Source of the DNA: Candidatus Omnitrophota bacterium
GTDB lineage: Bacteria > Omnitrophota > Gorgyraeia > Gygaellales > Profunditerraquicolaceae
Length of the DNA: 16,430 bases
Assembly (NCBI GenBank): GCA_020052635.1
Contig: JAGVOR010000199.1
Span: 1 to 16,430 of the forward strand
Reading direction: 5' to 3'
In this document: in pieces, positions 1 through 8,241 of the stretch
Layout: every line of letters starts with the position of its first letter
Position numbering within the stretch: the stretch's first letter is position 1
The notes under the pieces: model-generated
Told to the model about the DNA's origin: nothing
The model's input: only the letters and a program-made list of their open reading frames with translations
Databases searched by the model: none
Translations under genes and position numbers: made by a program

Positions 1-514
1 AGATAATCCCAAAGCCATTGAGTATTATCAGAAGTGTCTTAAGTTGCGGCCAAATGAATCGGACATATACAACAACCTCGCCTCGATCTATCAGTCCCAA
101 GGAGATAACCTCAAGGCCTCGGAAACCCTGCAACAGGGATTACGGCTTAATCCCAACTCACCGGACATATATAACAGCTTAGCCTCGATCTACCAGTCCC
201 AAGGGGATACTGCCAAGGCCATTGAGTACTACCAGAAGTATCTGCAGATTAATCCCAACCCGGATATATATAATGCTTTAGCCGCCATCCATGAGGATCA
301 GGGGGATTACTTTAAGGCGATCAGTTGTCTTCATAAGGCCATCCAGCTTAATCCTAAATCTGCTGAAGCATATTCTAAGTTGGGTAATATTCTGGTTATC
401 AAAGGGGATAGAGAGGGGGCTAGACAGCAGATCTATAAACTTAAAGAACTAAATGAGGAAGATCTGGCTGTGTCTTTAGAGCAAGCTGTGGATCAAGAAG
501 AAGCTAGGCAATAG
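1..514 (+). CDS. TPR-repeat protein, 3' end only
   Basis: The reading frame is open from base 2 to the TAG at 512-514, so the gene starts upstream of the window; about 170 residues are visible. They form a TPR array: half a repeat, then units of 34, 33 and 34 residues with the W/Y-x-x-L-A/G-x-x-Y ... A ... P spacing (IYNNLASIYQSQGD, IYNSLASIYQSQGD, IYNALAAIHEDQGD), then a last, weaker unit (AYSKLGNILVIKGD) and a charged C-terminal helix. TPRs are protein-binding scaffolds, so no enzyme activity can be read from this piece. A TTG at 44 could be mistaken for a start, but TPR-like sequence continues unbroken before it. The unseen N-terminal part may be a GT-C membrane domain, as in TMTC-like GT-C/TPR fusions; that is a guess. 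The next gene begins 21 bases downstream, probably in the same transcript. Confidence 0.85.
   Translation, partial: DNPKAIEYYQKCLKLRPNESDIYNNLASIYQSQGDNLKASETLQQGLRLNPNSPDIYNSLASIYQSQGDTAKAIEYYQKYLQINPNPDIYNALAAIHEDQGDYFKAISCLHKAIQLNPKSAEAYSKLGNILVIKGDREGARQQIYKLKELNEEDLAVSLEQAVDQEEARQ
61..209 (+). repeat. TPR-coding DNA repeat, 102-bp period
   Basis: Bases 61-107 and 163-209 are near-identical copies 102 bp apart (3 x 34 codons). They differ at only a few, mostly silent, positions. Bases 2-38 also resemble the stretch from about 206, at a 204-bp offset. The high DNA identity between adjacent TPR units points to recent internal duplication within this array. Confidence 0.7.
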
Positions 515-535
515 TTTCCCTATGCATAGGTTTTA

Positions 536-3500
536 ATGGGTCAAAAGATATCTTTTATGAAAGTAAGAATAATTGCGAGTTTTAGGTTTTTCTTAAAAAC
601 GGATTATGCTAAGGCCGCTTTATTTTATTTAGGCTTAATTTGCTTAGTATATTCTCCGATCGTCTTTTACGGCAAGACCTTGTCGATGGCGGCCCGCTAT
701 CCCTGGTTTAGCGAAAACCCTCCTGAGGCCGAATCTGCATTACCGCAGAATTATCCGAATATCTTTAACGTTGATATCGCCAGTCCTGCCGCTTTCGAAG
801 AACCGACTGATGTTTTTGTCGGTAATCAATTAAAAAGAGGAGTTTTTCCCTTTTGGAATCCCTTTATTTCATGCGGAACGGTTGTCCAGGAGCAATTCAG
901 CACCCGGACACTGTTTCCTTATCAGCTTTTGCAAAATATCTGCCCTTGGGCTTGGCGCGATTTATTTCTTTTAGGCCGGTTATTCCTAGCTGCGTTGGGG
1001 GTATTTATTTTTTTACGATTACGAGGAATAGGTTTTTATCCTGCATTGTGCGGTGGGGCGATGTACGGGCTTTCTGGGGTGATGACGGTATTTTTGACTT
1101 CTACCCAGATGAGCAATGTAGGCATGATGTTGCCTTTCGCCTTGATCGGAAGCCAGCTGTTACTTGCAAAGACTAATATATATTCTACGATTTTTTTCAG
1201 CCTAGCCATGGCCTTTTTGATCTTAGGCGGTCAGCCGGAAGTGGCTTTCTATAGCCTGTTGTTTATTTTTGTCTACCATATTTTTAGGATTATCAACGAT
1301 ACGGAATCAAGATTAAAGGCTAAGAGCTACTTTGTTTTTCTGGCGGCGATAGCAGCAGCGCTGCTTATTTCCTCACCATCTTTTGTCCCGTTTTTGGCCA
1401 ACAGCGGACAATATTATTCTTTGCATCCTATCGGAGGTAACCAGGGTATCGGTTCTACTCCGCCATTAAATTTCGTTGCGGTTATTATTCCAGAATTATT
1501 GCGATTTCGAGCTCCGATTTTTGCGTTTACCTTTAATTATGGTTGGGATCGTTTAGGAGGTTATACCGGGATCATCTGTCTTTTTTTGGCTGTTGCCAGC
1601 TTAAAGAAACGTTGGTGGGGGCGTAGAGAACATATCTTTTTTCTAGGTTTTGCCTTATTTATCTTGTTGAAGAACTTGGGGTTACCGGTGATCAGCTGGA
1701 TTGGAAGGCTTCCGGTATTCGATCAAGTTTGGGCTCCGCGTTGGGCCGGACCAGTTTGGAGTTTAGCTTTTATTTTGGCTGCGATTTTTGGTTTTGAAGC
1801 ACTCCTGGCGCCAGAAGAAAAGGCAGAAGAACCTCGGCCCTACCAGGTAACCAGCAGATCTCCCAGCTTATTAATACCCATAGCCATCGAAGCAATTATT
1901 TTGTTTGCCTTCATCATTTTGAACACCAAGCTTTCCATTGTGATGGACATTCTTTCCCGCGGTTTAAATCTGCCGCCTATTCTTACCTGGAATTTATTGT
2001 TAATTATACTGATTGTTTCGGGAGGGGGGATCTTATTTCTATTATATAACCATGCAGAAGAAAAACCGCCTAATTTTTTATGGCGGCCGGTTAATTTAGG
2101 TTCATCAGTTCAAGTAGTCGGAGAAGTAATGATTTTGGCTTTGGGAATTTTTATTAACATGGCGCTTTGGACCGTCATGACTAACGGCAGTAATTTTATC
2201 TACGATCCACTGGCGGAAAGTACGGGTGTGCTGCTGAGGGTATTTTGTATTGTGATGAGCTGCTTAATTACGTATTATGCGGCTAGGCGTTTTGCGCTAA
2301 CATTCGGATTCTGTGTTTTGTTAGCCGTTATCACCTTCTGTATTTTTAATTTTCAGATACAGGCGCAGGAGGTGAGGGGGGATTATTTTTATTGGGGGCA
2401 TCTCTTTAGCATCAAAGACCAAAGCTTAAGGTATTCGTTTTGGTTGGCGGTCATCGAATCAATCTTGTTTAGTTTATTTATGATGGTTGACCTTTTTTTG
2501 CTCTGGACCAGGCGGCGGCAGCTGGGTAAAGACAAGTTGGCTTTGATTCTCTGCGCGCTGATTATCGTGGAGACTTCTTTTCATGTAACTATCGGCTTGG
2601 ATGAAACGGGAAGGTTATTCTGCTTGGGGTTACATTTAGCCGCACTGGTTTACTTAATGAGGAATATTTTATCGGATGAAACCGGGACCCCGAAGATTTA
2701 TTGTGGAAAAACGGCGGCTGTGTTTTGTACCGGGATGCTTTTGACAGGCACCATGTCTTTTACTTGCTTACCGAACCGGCAGAATAATTTTAGTGTACCG
2801 CATGCCGAAATAAACCCGGCTATTTTTTCCCGCTCCGTCGGAACCCGTGGAGCTGTTTTTCCTAATGCCGCCTGCGCTTTAGGTATCCAAGATGTTAAGG
2901 GGATTGTCAGTCTGTCAATACGTAGATTTCAGCTTTTTCAGGATCATTGTTTGCGTTCTTGGCCGAATAAATGGCAATATGGGTTATGGCTGACCGGGAT
3001 AACGGATTCCAATCAAGGAAAGATTATCTTCCGTAATATTCACGATCGGCATTATTTTTATTCCTTGGCGGGGGTAGAAAATTATTTGGCTTTTGATTAT
3101 TTGAACATTCCTTATACCAGGTTAATTGGCGATGGCGGGCTCAAAACATATTATAATGAAGCGGCGATGCCCAGGGCCTTTGTTGTTTCGAAATGGTCGG
3201 TAGTAGATACCGCCGATGAAGCTTTAGAGTGGATGTTGAATAAATCATTTTCTTTTAATATGTTAAATAGATCTTTTGTTTTTAATCTGGAGGCAGTAGT
3301 CGAAGGCAGCGATATCCGGGATGATTTTCATCTTACCGGAGGTGATCCCGCCTGGGCCAAGATAAAGTCGTATGACCTGCATTCCGTAGAAATCGAAGCG
3401 CAAACCAGCAGTCCCGGCCTGTTGATTTTAACCGATACTTACCATTCGGATTGGTCGGTAACAGTAGATGGGAAAAAGCAAAAAATTTATCCTGCGGATC

Positions 3501-3685
3501 TCTGTTTCAGAGGAGTATTTTTGGAGCCGGGACGCCATGAGGTGAAATTTACTTATTTTCCCAGGGTTTTTTATCTGTGTTTGGCTATTTCATGTCTTAC
3601 GTTGCTGGGAATGCTTTTTATATGCTGCAGGAGGCAATGGTTAAAATATTCAGGGTTTTATTATGCTAAGTCCAGAAAAAAATAA
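536..3685 (+). CDS. YfhO-family GT-C-like membrane protein, paralogue 1 (1049 aa)
   Basis: This is a large multi-pass membrane protein of the YfhO type. In Firmicutes, YfhO-family proteins have been linked to glycosylation of surface polymers such as lipoteichoic acid; the substrate here is unknown. The N-terminal half has the family pattern: a membrane segment at about 26-43, a long outside loop with NVDIASPAAFEEPTD (78-92), then GVFPFWNPF (102-110), FSTRTLFPYQLL (121-132) and a run of hydrophobic segments to about residue 740. Residues 750-1010 are a soluble, probably extracytoplasmic domain ending in the YfhO signature GLLILTDTYHSDW...VDGK...FRGVFLEPGRHEVKFTYFP (961-1009). A last membrane segment follows at about 1012-1030. 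The ATG at 536 has AGG five bases upstream; an ATG at 557 is possible. The gene overlaps the next by 23 bp. Compared with its paralogue at 5296 it has roughly 85 extra residues between about 421 and 605. Family assignment is fairly sure, the reaction is not. Confidence 0.85.
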   Translation: MGQKISFMKVRIIASFRFFLKTDYAKAALFYLGLICLVYSPIVFYGKTLSMAARYPWFSENPPEAESALPQNYPNIFNVDIASPAAFEEPTDVFVGNQLKRGVFPFWNPFISCGTVVQEQFSTRTLFPYQLLQNICPWAWRDLFLLGRLFLAALGVFIFLRLRGIGFYPALCGGAMYGLSGVMTVFLTSTQMSNVGMMLPFALIGSQLLLAKTNIYSTIFFSLAMAFLILGGQPEVAFYSLLFIFVYHIFRIINDTESRLKAKSYFVFLAAIAAALLISSPSFVPFLANSGQYYSLHPIGGNQGIGSTPPLNFVAVIIPELLRFRAPIFAFTFNYGWDRLGGYTGIICLFLAVASLKKRWWGRREHIFFLGFALFILLKNLGLPVISWIGRLPVFDQVWAPRWAGPVWSLAFILAAIFGFEALLAPEEKAEEPRPYQVTSRSPSLLIPIAIEAIILFAFIILNTKLSIVMDILSRGLNLPPILTWNLLLIILIVSGGGILFLLYNHAEEKPPNFLWRPVNLGSSVQVVGEVMILALGIFINMALWTVMTNGSNFIYDPLAESTGVLLRVFCIVMSCLITYYAARRFALTFGFCVLLAVITFCIFNFQIQAQEVRGDYFYWGHLFSIKDQSLRYSFWLAVIESILFSLFMMVDLFLLWTRRRQLGKDKLALILCALIIVETSFHVTIGLDETGRLFCLGLHLAALVYLMRNILSDETGTPKIYCGKTAAVFCTGMLLTGTMSFTCLPNRQNNFSVPHAEINPAIFSRSVGTRGAVFPNAACALGIQDVKGIVSLSIRRFQLFQDHCLRSWPNKWQYGLWLTGITDSNQGKIIFRNIHDRHYFYSLAGVENYLAFDYLNIPYTRLIGDGGLKTYYNEAAMPRAFVVSKWSVVDTADEALEWMLNKSFSFNMLNRSFVFNLEAVVEGSDIRDDFHLTGGDPAWAKIKSYDLHSVEIEAQTSSPGLLILTDTYHSDWSVTVDGKKQKIYPADLCFRGVFLEPGRHEVKFTYFPRVFYLCLAISCLTLLGMLFICCRRQWLKYSGFYYAKSRKK
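3233..3286 (+). repeat. 27-bp imperfect tandem duplication inside YfhO paralogue 1
   Basis: Bases 3233-3259 and 3260-3286 encode MLNKSFSFN and MLNRSFVFN (residues 900-908 and 909-917). The second paralogue has no such pair at this place (LSQNGPVLRLEAVVEG), so this is a small in-frame expansion specific to paralogue 1. Confidence 0.75.
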
Positions 3686-5246
3686 TTTTTCTTTTTTGGG
3701 TGTGATTAAGAAATATTGGGTACAAATGTATTTCTTGATTATTTTCACAATTCTGCTTTTAGTATACCTGCCGTCTTTTTTTGATCCACTAAGAAGCGAT
3801 TATTTACCTTTGTTTTATTTTTTTCATCATCTGGATGATTTGCCGGGTGCGGTAAAATGGCTGCATTTATTAAACTATGACCCGTTGAACCAGGTGAATT
3901 TTTATCCGCTTACACATGTGATCATGTATCTGGAGTACCTTGTTTTTGGATCCCAATCTTTCTATTATCATTTTCTACATTTTGCCATGTATTGTGTAAG
4001 CTTAATATTGATTTATAAATTAGCCAGGAAGTTATTCCAGGCGGATCGCCTGCTGGCGATGATGTTTATTACTCTTTTTGCTTTTCTTTTCTCGCATTTT
4101 GATCTTATTATCTGGAGTTACCATATACATATTATTTTTTCATTCAATCTGCTGCTCGCCGGGTTTATTTTGTATCTGGAATTCCTGAAAACCGGGAAAA
4201 TGACTGTTCTTATTCTGGTGATTATCCTGTTTTTATTGCCCTTATTCTGCTACCTGTCTTTTATCTTTTGGCCGGTAGGGATTATTTTTTTGGTATGGTT
4301 GGATATCCCGGGAAAAGAAAGCGGGATTACTTGGCAGAAGAAAAAGAAATCTTTATTCCTGGTTTTAGGGACAGTGTATTCGATATGCCTTGCGGTGTTT
4401 TTCGTTACGCGAGTTATCGGCACCTATGATCGGCCGCTGGTTAATTTAAAAAGCATATTTTTCCTGCGTGATCATGCCAGGGCGTTTTTTTTGGTACCCT
4501 TCAATGCGGTTTATAACGGGGTGGTGGTAAACCTTTTACCTTTTTTAGCCTGGCCGCTAAAGACCTGTGAAAATATCGAACTGGGGGGGTGGCTTAATGA
4601 GCATGTTGATGAAATAGTAAGGTTTATTTTAGCCGGCGGGGGGATCTCACTGCCTATTTTTGTGGTTGTCCCGGCCTATTTCTTTTATCGAAAAAAACGA
4701 AATTTAGCTAAGGTAAGTATATTTTTATTTTTCTTGTTATTTTCTGAATTTTTCGTGTTATCACGCTTATGCCTGCTGATCAATCATCCGCAATATGTTT
4801 TACAGCAATTCAGGTATCAATATGTCGTCAATGCTGTTGTTATTTTAACTGCTTTATTGATCTTAAGTTATGTTTTAGGCGGGCATCGTAAAGGCAGGAT
4901 AATTACCGGGTGTGTCCTAGCGGTCATTTTGGGTATGAATATGTATTATTCAGTGCGTGGGGCTGCCTACGTAAATTCCGAGCTGGCACCGCTCAATAAG
5001 ATAGTTTATAGCATTAAGAAAAAAATTGCCTCCGGGGAGATAAATTCGGAGAACAGAATTTATATTGATGACAAAATAACCAAAGCATTATCTCCTTTAT
5101 GCTGGAATGATTATATGGGTACGCGTTACATGAAACATACTTATCAATGGATGTTTACTTCGGAAGAAGTTAAGTATTTTACTTTTTCCGCGGATAATGC
5201 GAAATGGGTAGTTGATGAAGAAAATTTGGTGCTAATCAAAAAATAA
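3663..5246 (+). CDS. GT-C-like integral membrane protein (527 aa)
   Basis: This is a multi-pass membrane protein with a first segment at about 23-40, followed by an outside loop with acidic residues (DPLRSDYLPLFYF, 41-53). The stretch NFYPLTHVIMYLEYLVFG (79-96) with YYHFLHFAMYCVSLILIYKLARKL (101-124) matches the usual pattern of GT-C enzymes of the GT39/TMTC type, where the chain continues as 'xG..p..yH..nl.lH......y.larrl'. About nine to eleven hydrophobic segments run to residue 435, then a short soluble tail of about 85 residues. Such proteins transfer sugars from polyprenyl-phosphate donors on the outer face of the membrane, but donor and acceptor cannot be told here. The ATG at 3663 lies inside the end of the preceding gene (23-bp overlap) with AGGG at 3652-3655 as ribosome site, suggesting translational coupling. 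It is not a YfhO paralogue: it lacks the WNPF and VDGK motifs of its two neighbours. Confidence 0.75.
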   Translation: MLSPEKNNFSFLGVIKKYWVQMYFLIIFTILLLVYLPSFFDPLRSDYLPLFYFFHHLDDLPGAVKWLHLLNYDPLNQVNFYPLTHVIMYLEYLVFGSQSFYYHFLHFAMYCVSLILIYKLARKLFQADRLLAMMFITLFAFLFSHFDLIIWSYHIHIIFSFNLLLAGFILYLEFLKTGKMTVLILVIILFLLPLFCYLSFIFWPVGIIFLVWLDIPGKESGITWQKKKKSLFLVLGTVYSICLAVFFVTRVIGTYDRPLVNLKSIFFLRDHARAFFLVPFNAVYNGVVVNLLPFLAWPLKTCENIELGGWLNEHVDEIVRFILAGGGISLPIFVVVPAYFFYRKKRNLAKVSIFLFFLLFSEFFVLSRLCLLINHPQYVLQQFRYQYVVNAVVILTALLILSYVLGGHRKGRIITGCVLAVILGMNMYYSVRGAAYVNSELAPLNKIVYSIKKKIASGEINSENRIYIDDKITKALSPLCWNDYMGTRYMKHTYQWMFTSEEVKYFTFSADNAKWVVDEENLVLIKK

Positions 5247-5295
5247 AATCATTATTTACCGAAAGCCGCAGGTTCATCAATTTTAAGGATACTTT

Positions 5296-8103
5296 ATGGT
5301 GTTATTAGAGAATTTTAAAAAAGATCTTTTAAAAGGCAGTTTGGCATATTTAATATTAATTTGTATCATTTATTTCCCGATTGTTTTTTGTGGGAAAACG
5401 CTTTCTACGGCGGCCCGCTATCCGTGGTTCAAACAATCTCTTCCGGTCAAGGTTTCAGTGATCCCCGTTATGCATCCGAGTACCTTTAATGTGGATTTAG
5501 CATCCCCGGCAGCTTTCGAGGAGCCGATTGATAATTTTATCGGTGACCATTTAAAAAAAGGTATTTTTCCGATGTGGAACCCTTTCCTCGCCTGCGGTAC
5601 CGTAGTACAAGAACAGTTTAGTACCCGGTCACTCTTTCCTTATCAGCTTCTGCAGAACTTTTGTCCATATGTATTGAATGATTTTTTTTTACTCGGCCGG
5701 CTATTTTTTGCTGCCATCGGCGTATTTATTTTTCTTAAAATTTTTGGGCTTAAATTTTATTCCGCTTTTTGCGGCGGGTTAGCTTATGGTTTCGGCGGGG
5801 CGATGACCGTATTCCTTACTTTGACCCAAATGAGCAATGTGGGCATGGTTTTGCCTTATGCGCTTATCGGAAGTGAACTATTGAGCTTGAAGCGGACCCT
5901 GCCCAGGCTAATTTTTTACAGCATTGCCGTTGCGCTTTTAGTCATGGCCGGGCAGCCGGAGGTCGCTTTTTACGCTTTGCTTTTTGTTTTTTCTTATGCT
6001 GTTTTCCGCATGATAACCATTAAAGACGAAAGTCAAAGCGCGGTAATTAAAAAATTAGGATCTTTGTTTTTTGGTACAGGGTTAGCCTTATTAATCTCTT
6101 CCCCGTTTTTTATCCCTTTTCTGGCTACCTATGATCAATATTACCATCTTCATCCTTACGGGGGGACCCAGGGGATTGAAACTGCTACCCCGCTGGTTAA
6201 TTTTTGGGCGATTTTCATGCCGGGGTTATTAAGGTGGCGTTCCGAACTAACCCCGATTACCATAAATGCCGGATGGGATTGCTTGGGGGGTTACGTAGGA
6301 ATTACCAGCACTATTTTTATTATCATGGCTTTTGCAAAACGTTGGTGGGCCCGTCAAGCCTACTTATTTTTCTTCGGCTGGGCAGGTTTTTTATTATTCA
6401 AAAACATGGGGTTGCCGGTTATCTCTTGGATCGGTAAGCTGCCAATTTTTGACCAGGTTTGGACTCCGCGTTGGACGGGAGTAGTTTGGAATTTATCCTG
6501 GGCGCTAGCGGCTGCTTTAGGGCTGGAAGTGTTAGCTTGCTGGTTTAATGAGAATCCCGGTTACGCTTCTTGGTCAAGTAAGGCGAATAAAAAATTAGTA
6601 CTCATTATTAAAATTTTTATAATCGTTTTGATCGTTTTATTAACCAGTCTTTCGTGGATAATGGCCGTCGTTAAGCCGGGGAGCAGTTCTTCTTTGCGCC
6701 TGTTTATATCCTGGGTCAGTTTTATTATTACGGTCAGCTCCGTAGCGTTATTTGTTTATTTACGGAGGGATAAAATTTCTTGGCTTTTTCTATTTCTGGC
6801 TTTGGGGGTTGCCTGTGGTATTTTTAATTTTGAATCCCAGCTGTTGCATATTGACTACAGCTTTAAGCATCTTGCTCAGGTAAAAAATAAACTGGTTATA
6901 TTGTCGATGCACCAGGGGATATTATCAAGTGCGGTTTTTGGGTTAAGTATACTTTTAGTCTTTGCGCGGGCGTTAAAGAATAGAGCCATCGATAAAGAAA
7001 AATTAATTTTGATGTTAGTCGGAGCGATGACTATTGAAACCATGTTTCATGTTACACTCGGTTATGATGAGGCTATTCGTTTTAGCCGCCTGTTACTTTA
7101 TTTCACTGGCCTGCTTTATTTAGCATTCTACCCGGTTTTTTTAAGCCCAAGAAAAAGCAAGGATGAATTAAAGTACGCGTTGTGTTTGTTTATAGCCGCA
7201 GCAGTTTTGGTAAGATTCATCGGGTTATCGGCGCTTCCTGACAGGAGGAATGTATTTAAGCAGTCCCCCGAGTATCTGCCTTTTGGCCGTTCGGAAAGAA
7301 TAATGGGCATTAGGGGGCTGATTTTTCCTAATGCTTCAGCGGCTTTCGGTATTCAGGATATAAGGTCCATAGATAGTGTATCTTTAAAGCGCTATCAACT
7401 TTTTAAGGATTATTGTCTCTTGACTAAACCGCCGCCTAAACATCAAAGCCTATGGTTTACCGGGGTCATTGATTCAAGTTTAATGATTGATATTGCCGAG
7501 AATATACGCCAAAGACATTATTTCTATGATTTAGCGGGGGTAAGCAATTATTTTTCTCCCCAATATGAACTTCTTCCCCGGACTAAATTGCTTAACGATG
7601 GAATGATTAAAAATTATCAGAATTTAGCGGTAATGCCCAGGGCCTTTGTTGTCTATTATTGGAAAAAAGTCCCAAACGCCCAGGATGCTTTAATCTGGCT
7701 TTCTCAAAACGGCCCCGTACTTAGATTAGAAGCGGTTGTCGAAGGGGGAGCTGGTATTCCGGAGCCAGGTAAAGAGTCTGGGGATTTAACCCCGGCAAAG
7801 ATTAAGGCCCACAATTTACATTCGGTTATTGTAGAAGCTCAGGCAGATGCGCCAGGCTTATTAATCTTGACCGATACCTATCATTCTAACTGGCGGGTAA
7901 CCGTTGACGGCAAACCGGGTAAAATATTTCCCGCAGATTTATGTTTCAGGGGGGTATTTTTAGATCCCGGTAAACATGAAGTAAAGTTTATATATTTCCC
8001 GCAGGTTTTTTATATCTGCATTAGCGTATCAGCTTTGACGCTTTTAATTTTTATTTTGTCAATTTTTTATCTGGTTATTAAAAGAAGAATTGCTAAAACA
8101 TAA
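5296..8103 (+). CDS. YfhO-family GT-C-like membrane protein, paralogue 2 (935 aa)
   Basis: This is a close paralogue of the protein at 536-3685, collinear over nearly its whole length. Shared blocks include KTLSTAARYPWF (34-45), FNVDLASPAAFEEP (64-77), WNPF (94-97), CGTVVQEQFSTRSLFPYQLLQ (100-120), GLPVISWIGKLPIFDQVW (372-389), GIQDI (685-689) and VMPRAFVV (779-786). The C-terminal YfhO-type domain ends in DTYHSNW...VDGK...CFRGVFLDPGKHEVKFIYFP (860-902), followed by a final membrane segment (about 904-928). It lacks about 85 residues, probably membrane segments, that paralogue 1 has in the middle. The start is well supported: AAGGA at 5285-5289, six bases before the ATG. It lies 49 bp after the 527-aa gene and is probably cotranscribed with it. 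A role in transferring a sugar to a surface molecule from a lipid-linked donor is inferred from the family. The two copies may differ in acceptor or donor. Confidence 0.85.
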   Translation: MVLLENFKKDLLKGSLAYLILICIIYFPIVFCGKTLSTAARYPWFKQSLPVKVSVIPVMHPSTFNVDLASPAAFEEPIDNFIGDHLKKGIFPMWNPFLACGTVVQEQFSTRSLFPYQLLQNFCPYVLNDFFLLGRLFFAAIGVFIFLKIFGLKFYSAFCGGLAYGFGGAMTVFLTLTQMSNVGMVLPYALIGSELLSLKRTLPRLIFYSIAVALLVMAGQPEVAFYALLFVFSYAVFRMITIKDESQSAVIKKLGSLFFGTGLALLISSPFFIPFLATYDQYYHLHPYGGTQGIETATPLVNFWAIFMPGLLRWRSELTPITINAGWDCLGGYVGITSTIFIIMAFAKRWWARQAYLFFFGWAGFLLFKNMGLPVISWIGKLPIFDQVWTPRWTGVVWNLSWALAAALGLEVLACWFNENPGYASWSSKANKKLVLIIKIFIIVLIVLLTSLSWIMAVVKPGSSSSLRLFISWVSFIITVSSVALFVYLRRDKISWLFLFLALGVACGIFNFESQLLHIDYSFKHLAQVKNKLVILSMHQGILSSAVFGLSILLVFARALKNRAIDKEKLILMLVGAMTIETMFHVTLGYDEAIRFSRLLLYFTGLLYLAFYPVFLSPRKSKDELKYALCLFIAAAVLVRFIGLSALPDRRNVFKQSPEYLPFGRSERIMGIRGLIFPNASAAFGIQDIRSIDSVSLKRYQLFKDYCLLTKPPPKHQSLWFTGVIDSSLMIDIAENIRQRHYFYDLAGVSNYFSPQYELLPRTKLLNDGMIKNYQNLAVMPRAFVVYYWKKVPNAQDALIWLSQNGPVLRLEAVVEGGAGIPEPGKESGDLTPAKIKAHNLHSVIVEAQADAPGLLILTDTYHSNWRVTVDGKPGKIFPADLCFRGVFLDPGKHEVKFIYFPQVFYICISVSALTLLIFILSIFYLVIKRRIAKT

Positions 8104-8113
8104 TCCGGCCCAA

Positions 8114-8127
8114 AGGGGTGCACGCCC
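8114..8127 (+). other. Small GC-rich hairpin after the YfhO paralogue
   Basis: GGGGT and GCCCC can pair around a 4-nt loop (GCAC), giving a five-pair stem that includes one G-T pair. No T-run follows, so it is not a convincing intrinsic terminator. It sits 11 bases after the stop of the 935-aa gene, where the long membrane-protein run ends. A similar GGGGTGACAGCCC stretch occurs before the hairpin block at 16083. Confidence 0.35.
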
Positions 8128-8177
8128 CGGTAATCATAAAGCTGATTTTATAACAAGTTTATGTTTAGATAATATGA

Positions 8178-8183
8178 TATAAT
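8178..8183 (+). promoter_or_regulatory. Possible -10 box ahead of the E1 gene pair
   Basis: A perfect TATAAT stands in an AT-rich stretch 58 bases before the ATG of the E1 alpha gene, within the 138-bp gap that separates it from the membrane-protein run. I see no good -35 box 16-18 bases upstream (AAGTTT and neighbours), so this is only a candidate promoter. Confidence 0.3.
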
Positions 8184-8241
8184 TAATTTGATTTGTTTGG
8201 ATAAACATGCCTCCGCTTGGTTTAGAGGCTAAAATAAGAAA

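Noticed and set aside
3629..3669. AGGAGG at 3629-3634 with a tiny frame from ATG 3637 (10 codons) as a possible leader peptide
   Set aside because: The spacing of two bases between AGGAGG and ATG is too short for normal initiation, and the site lies inside the coding sequence of the preceding gene.
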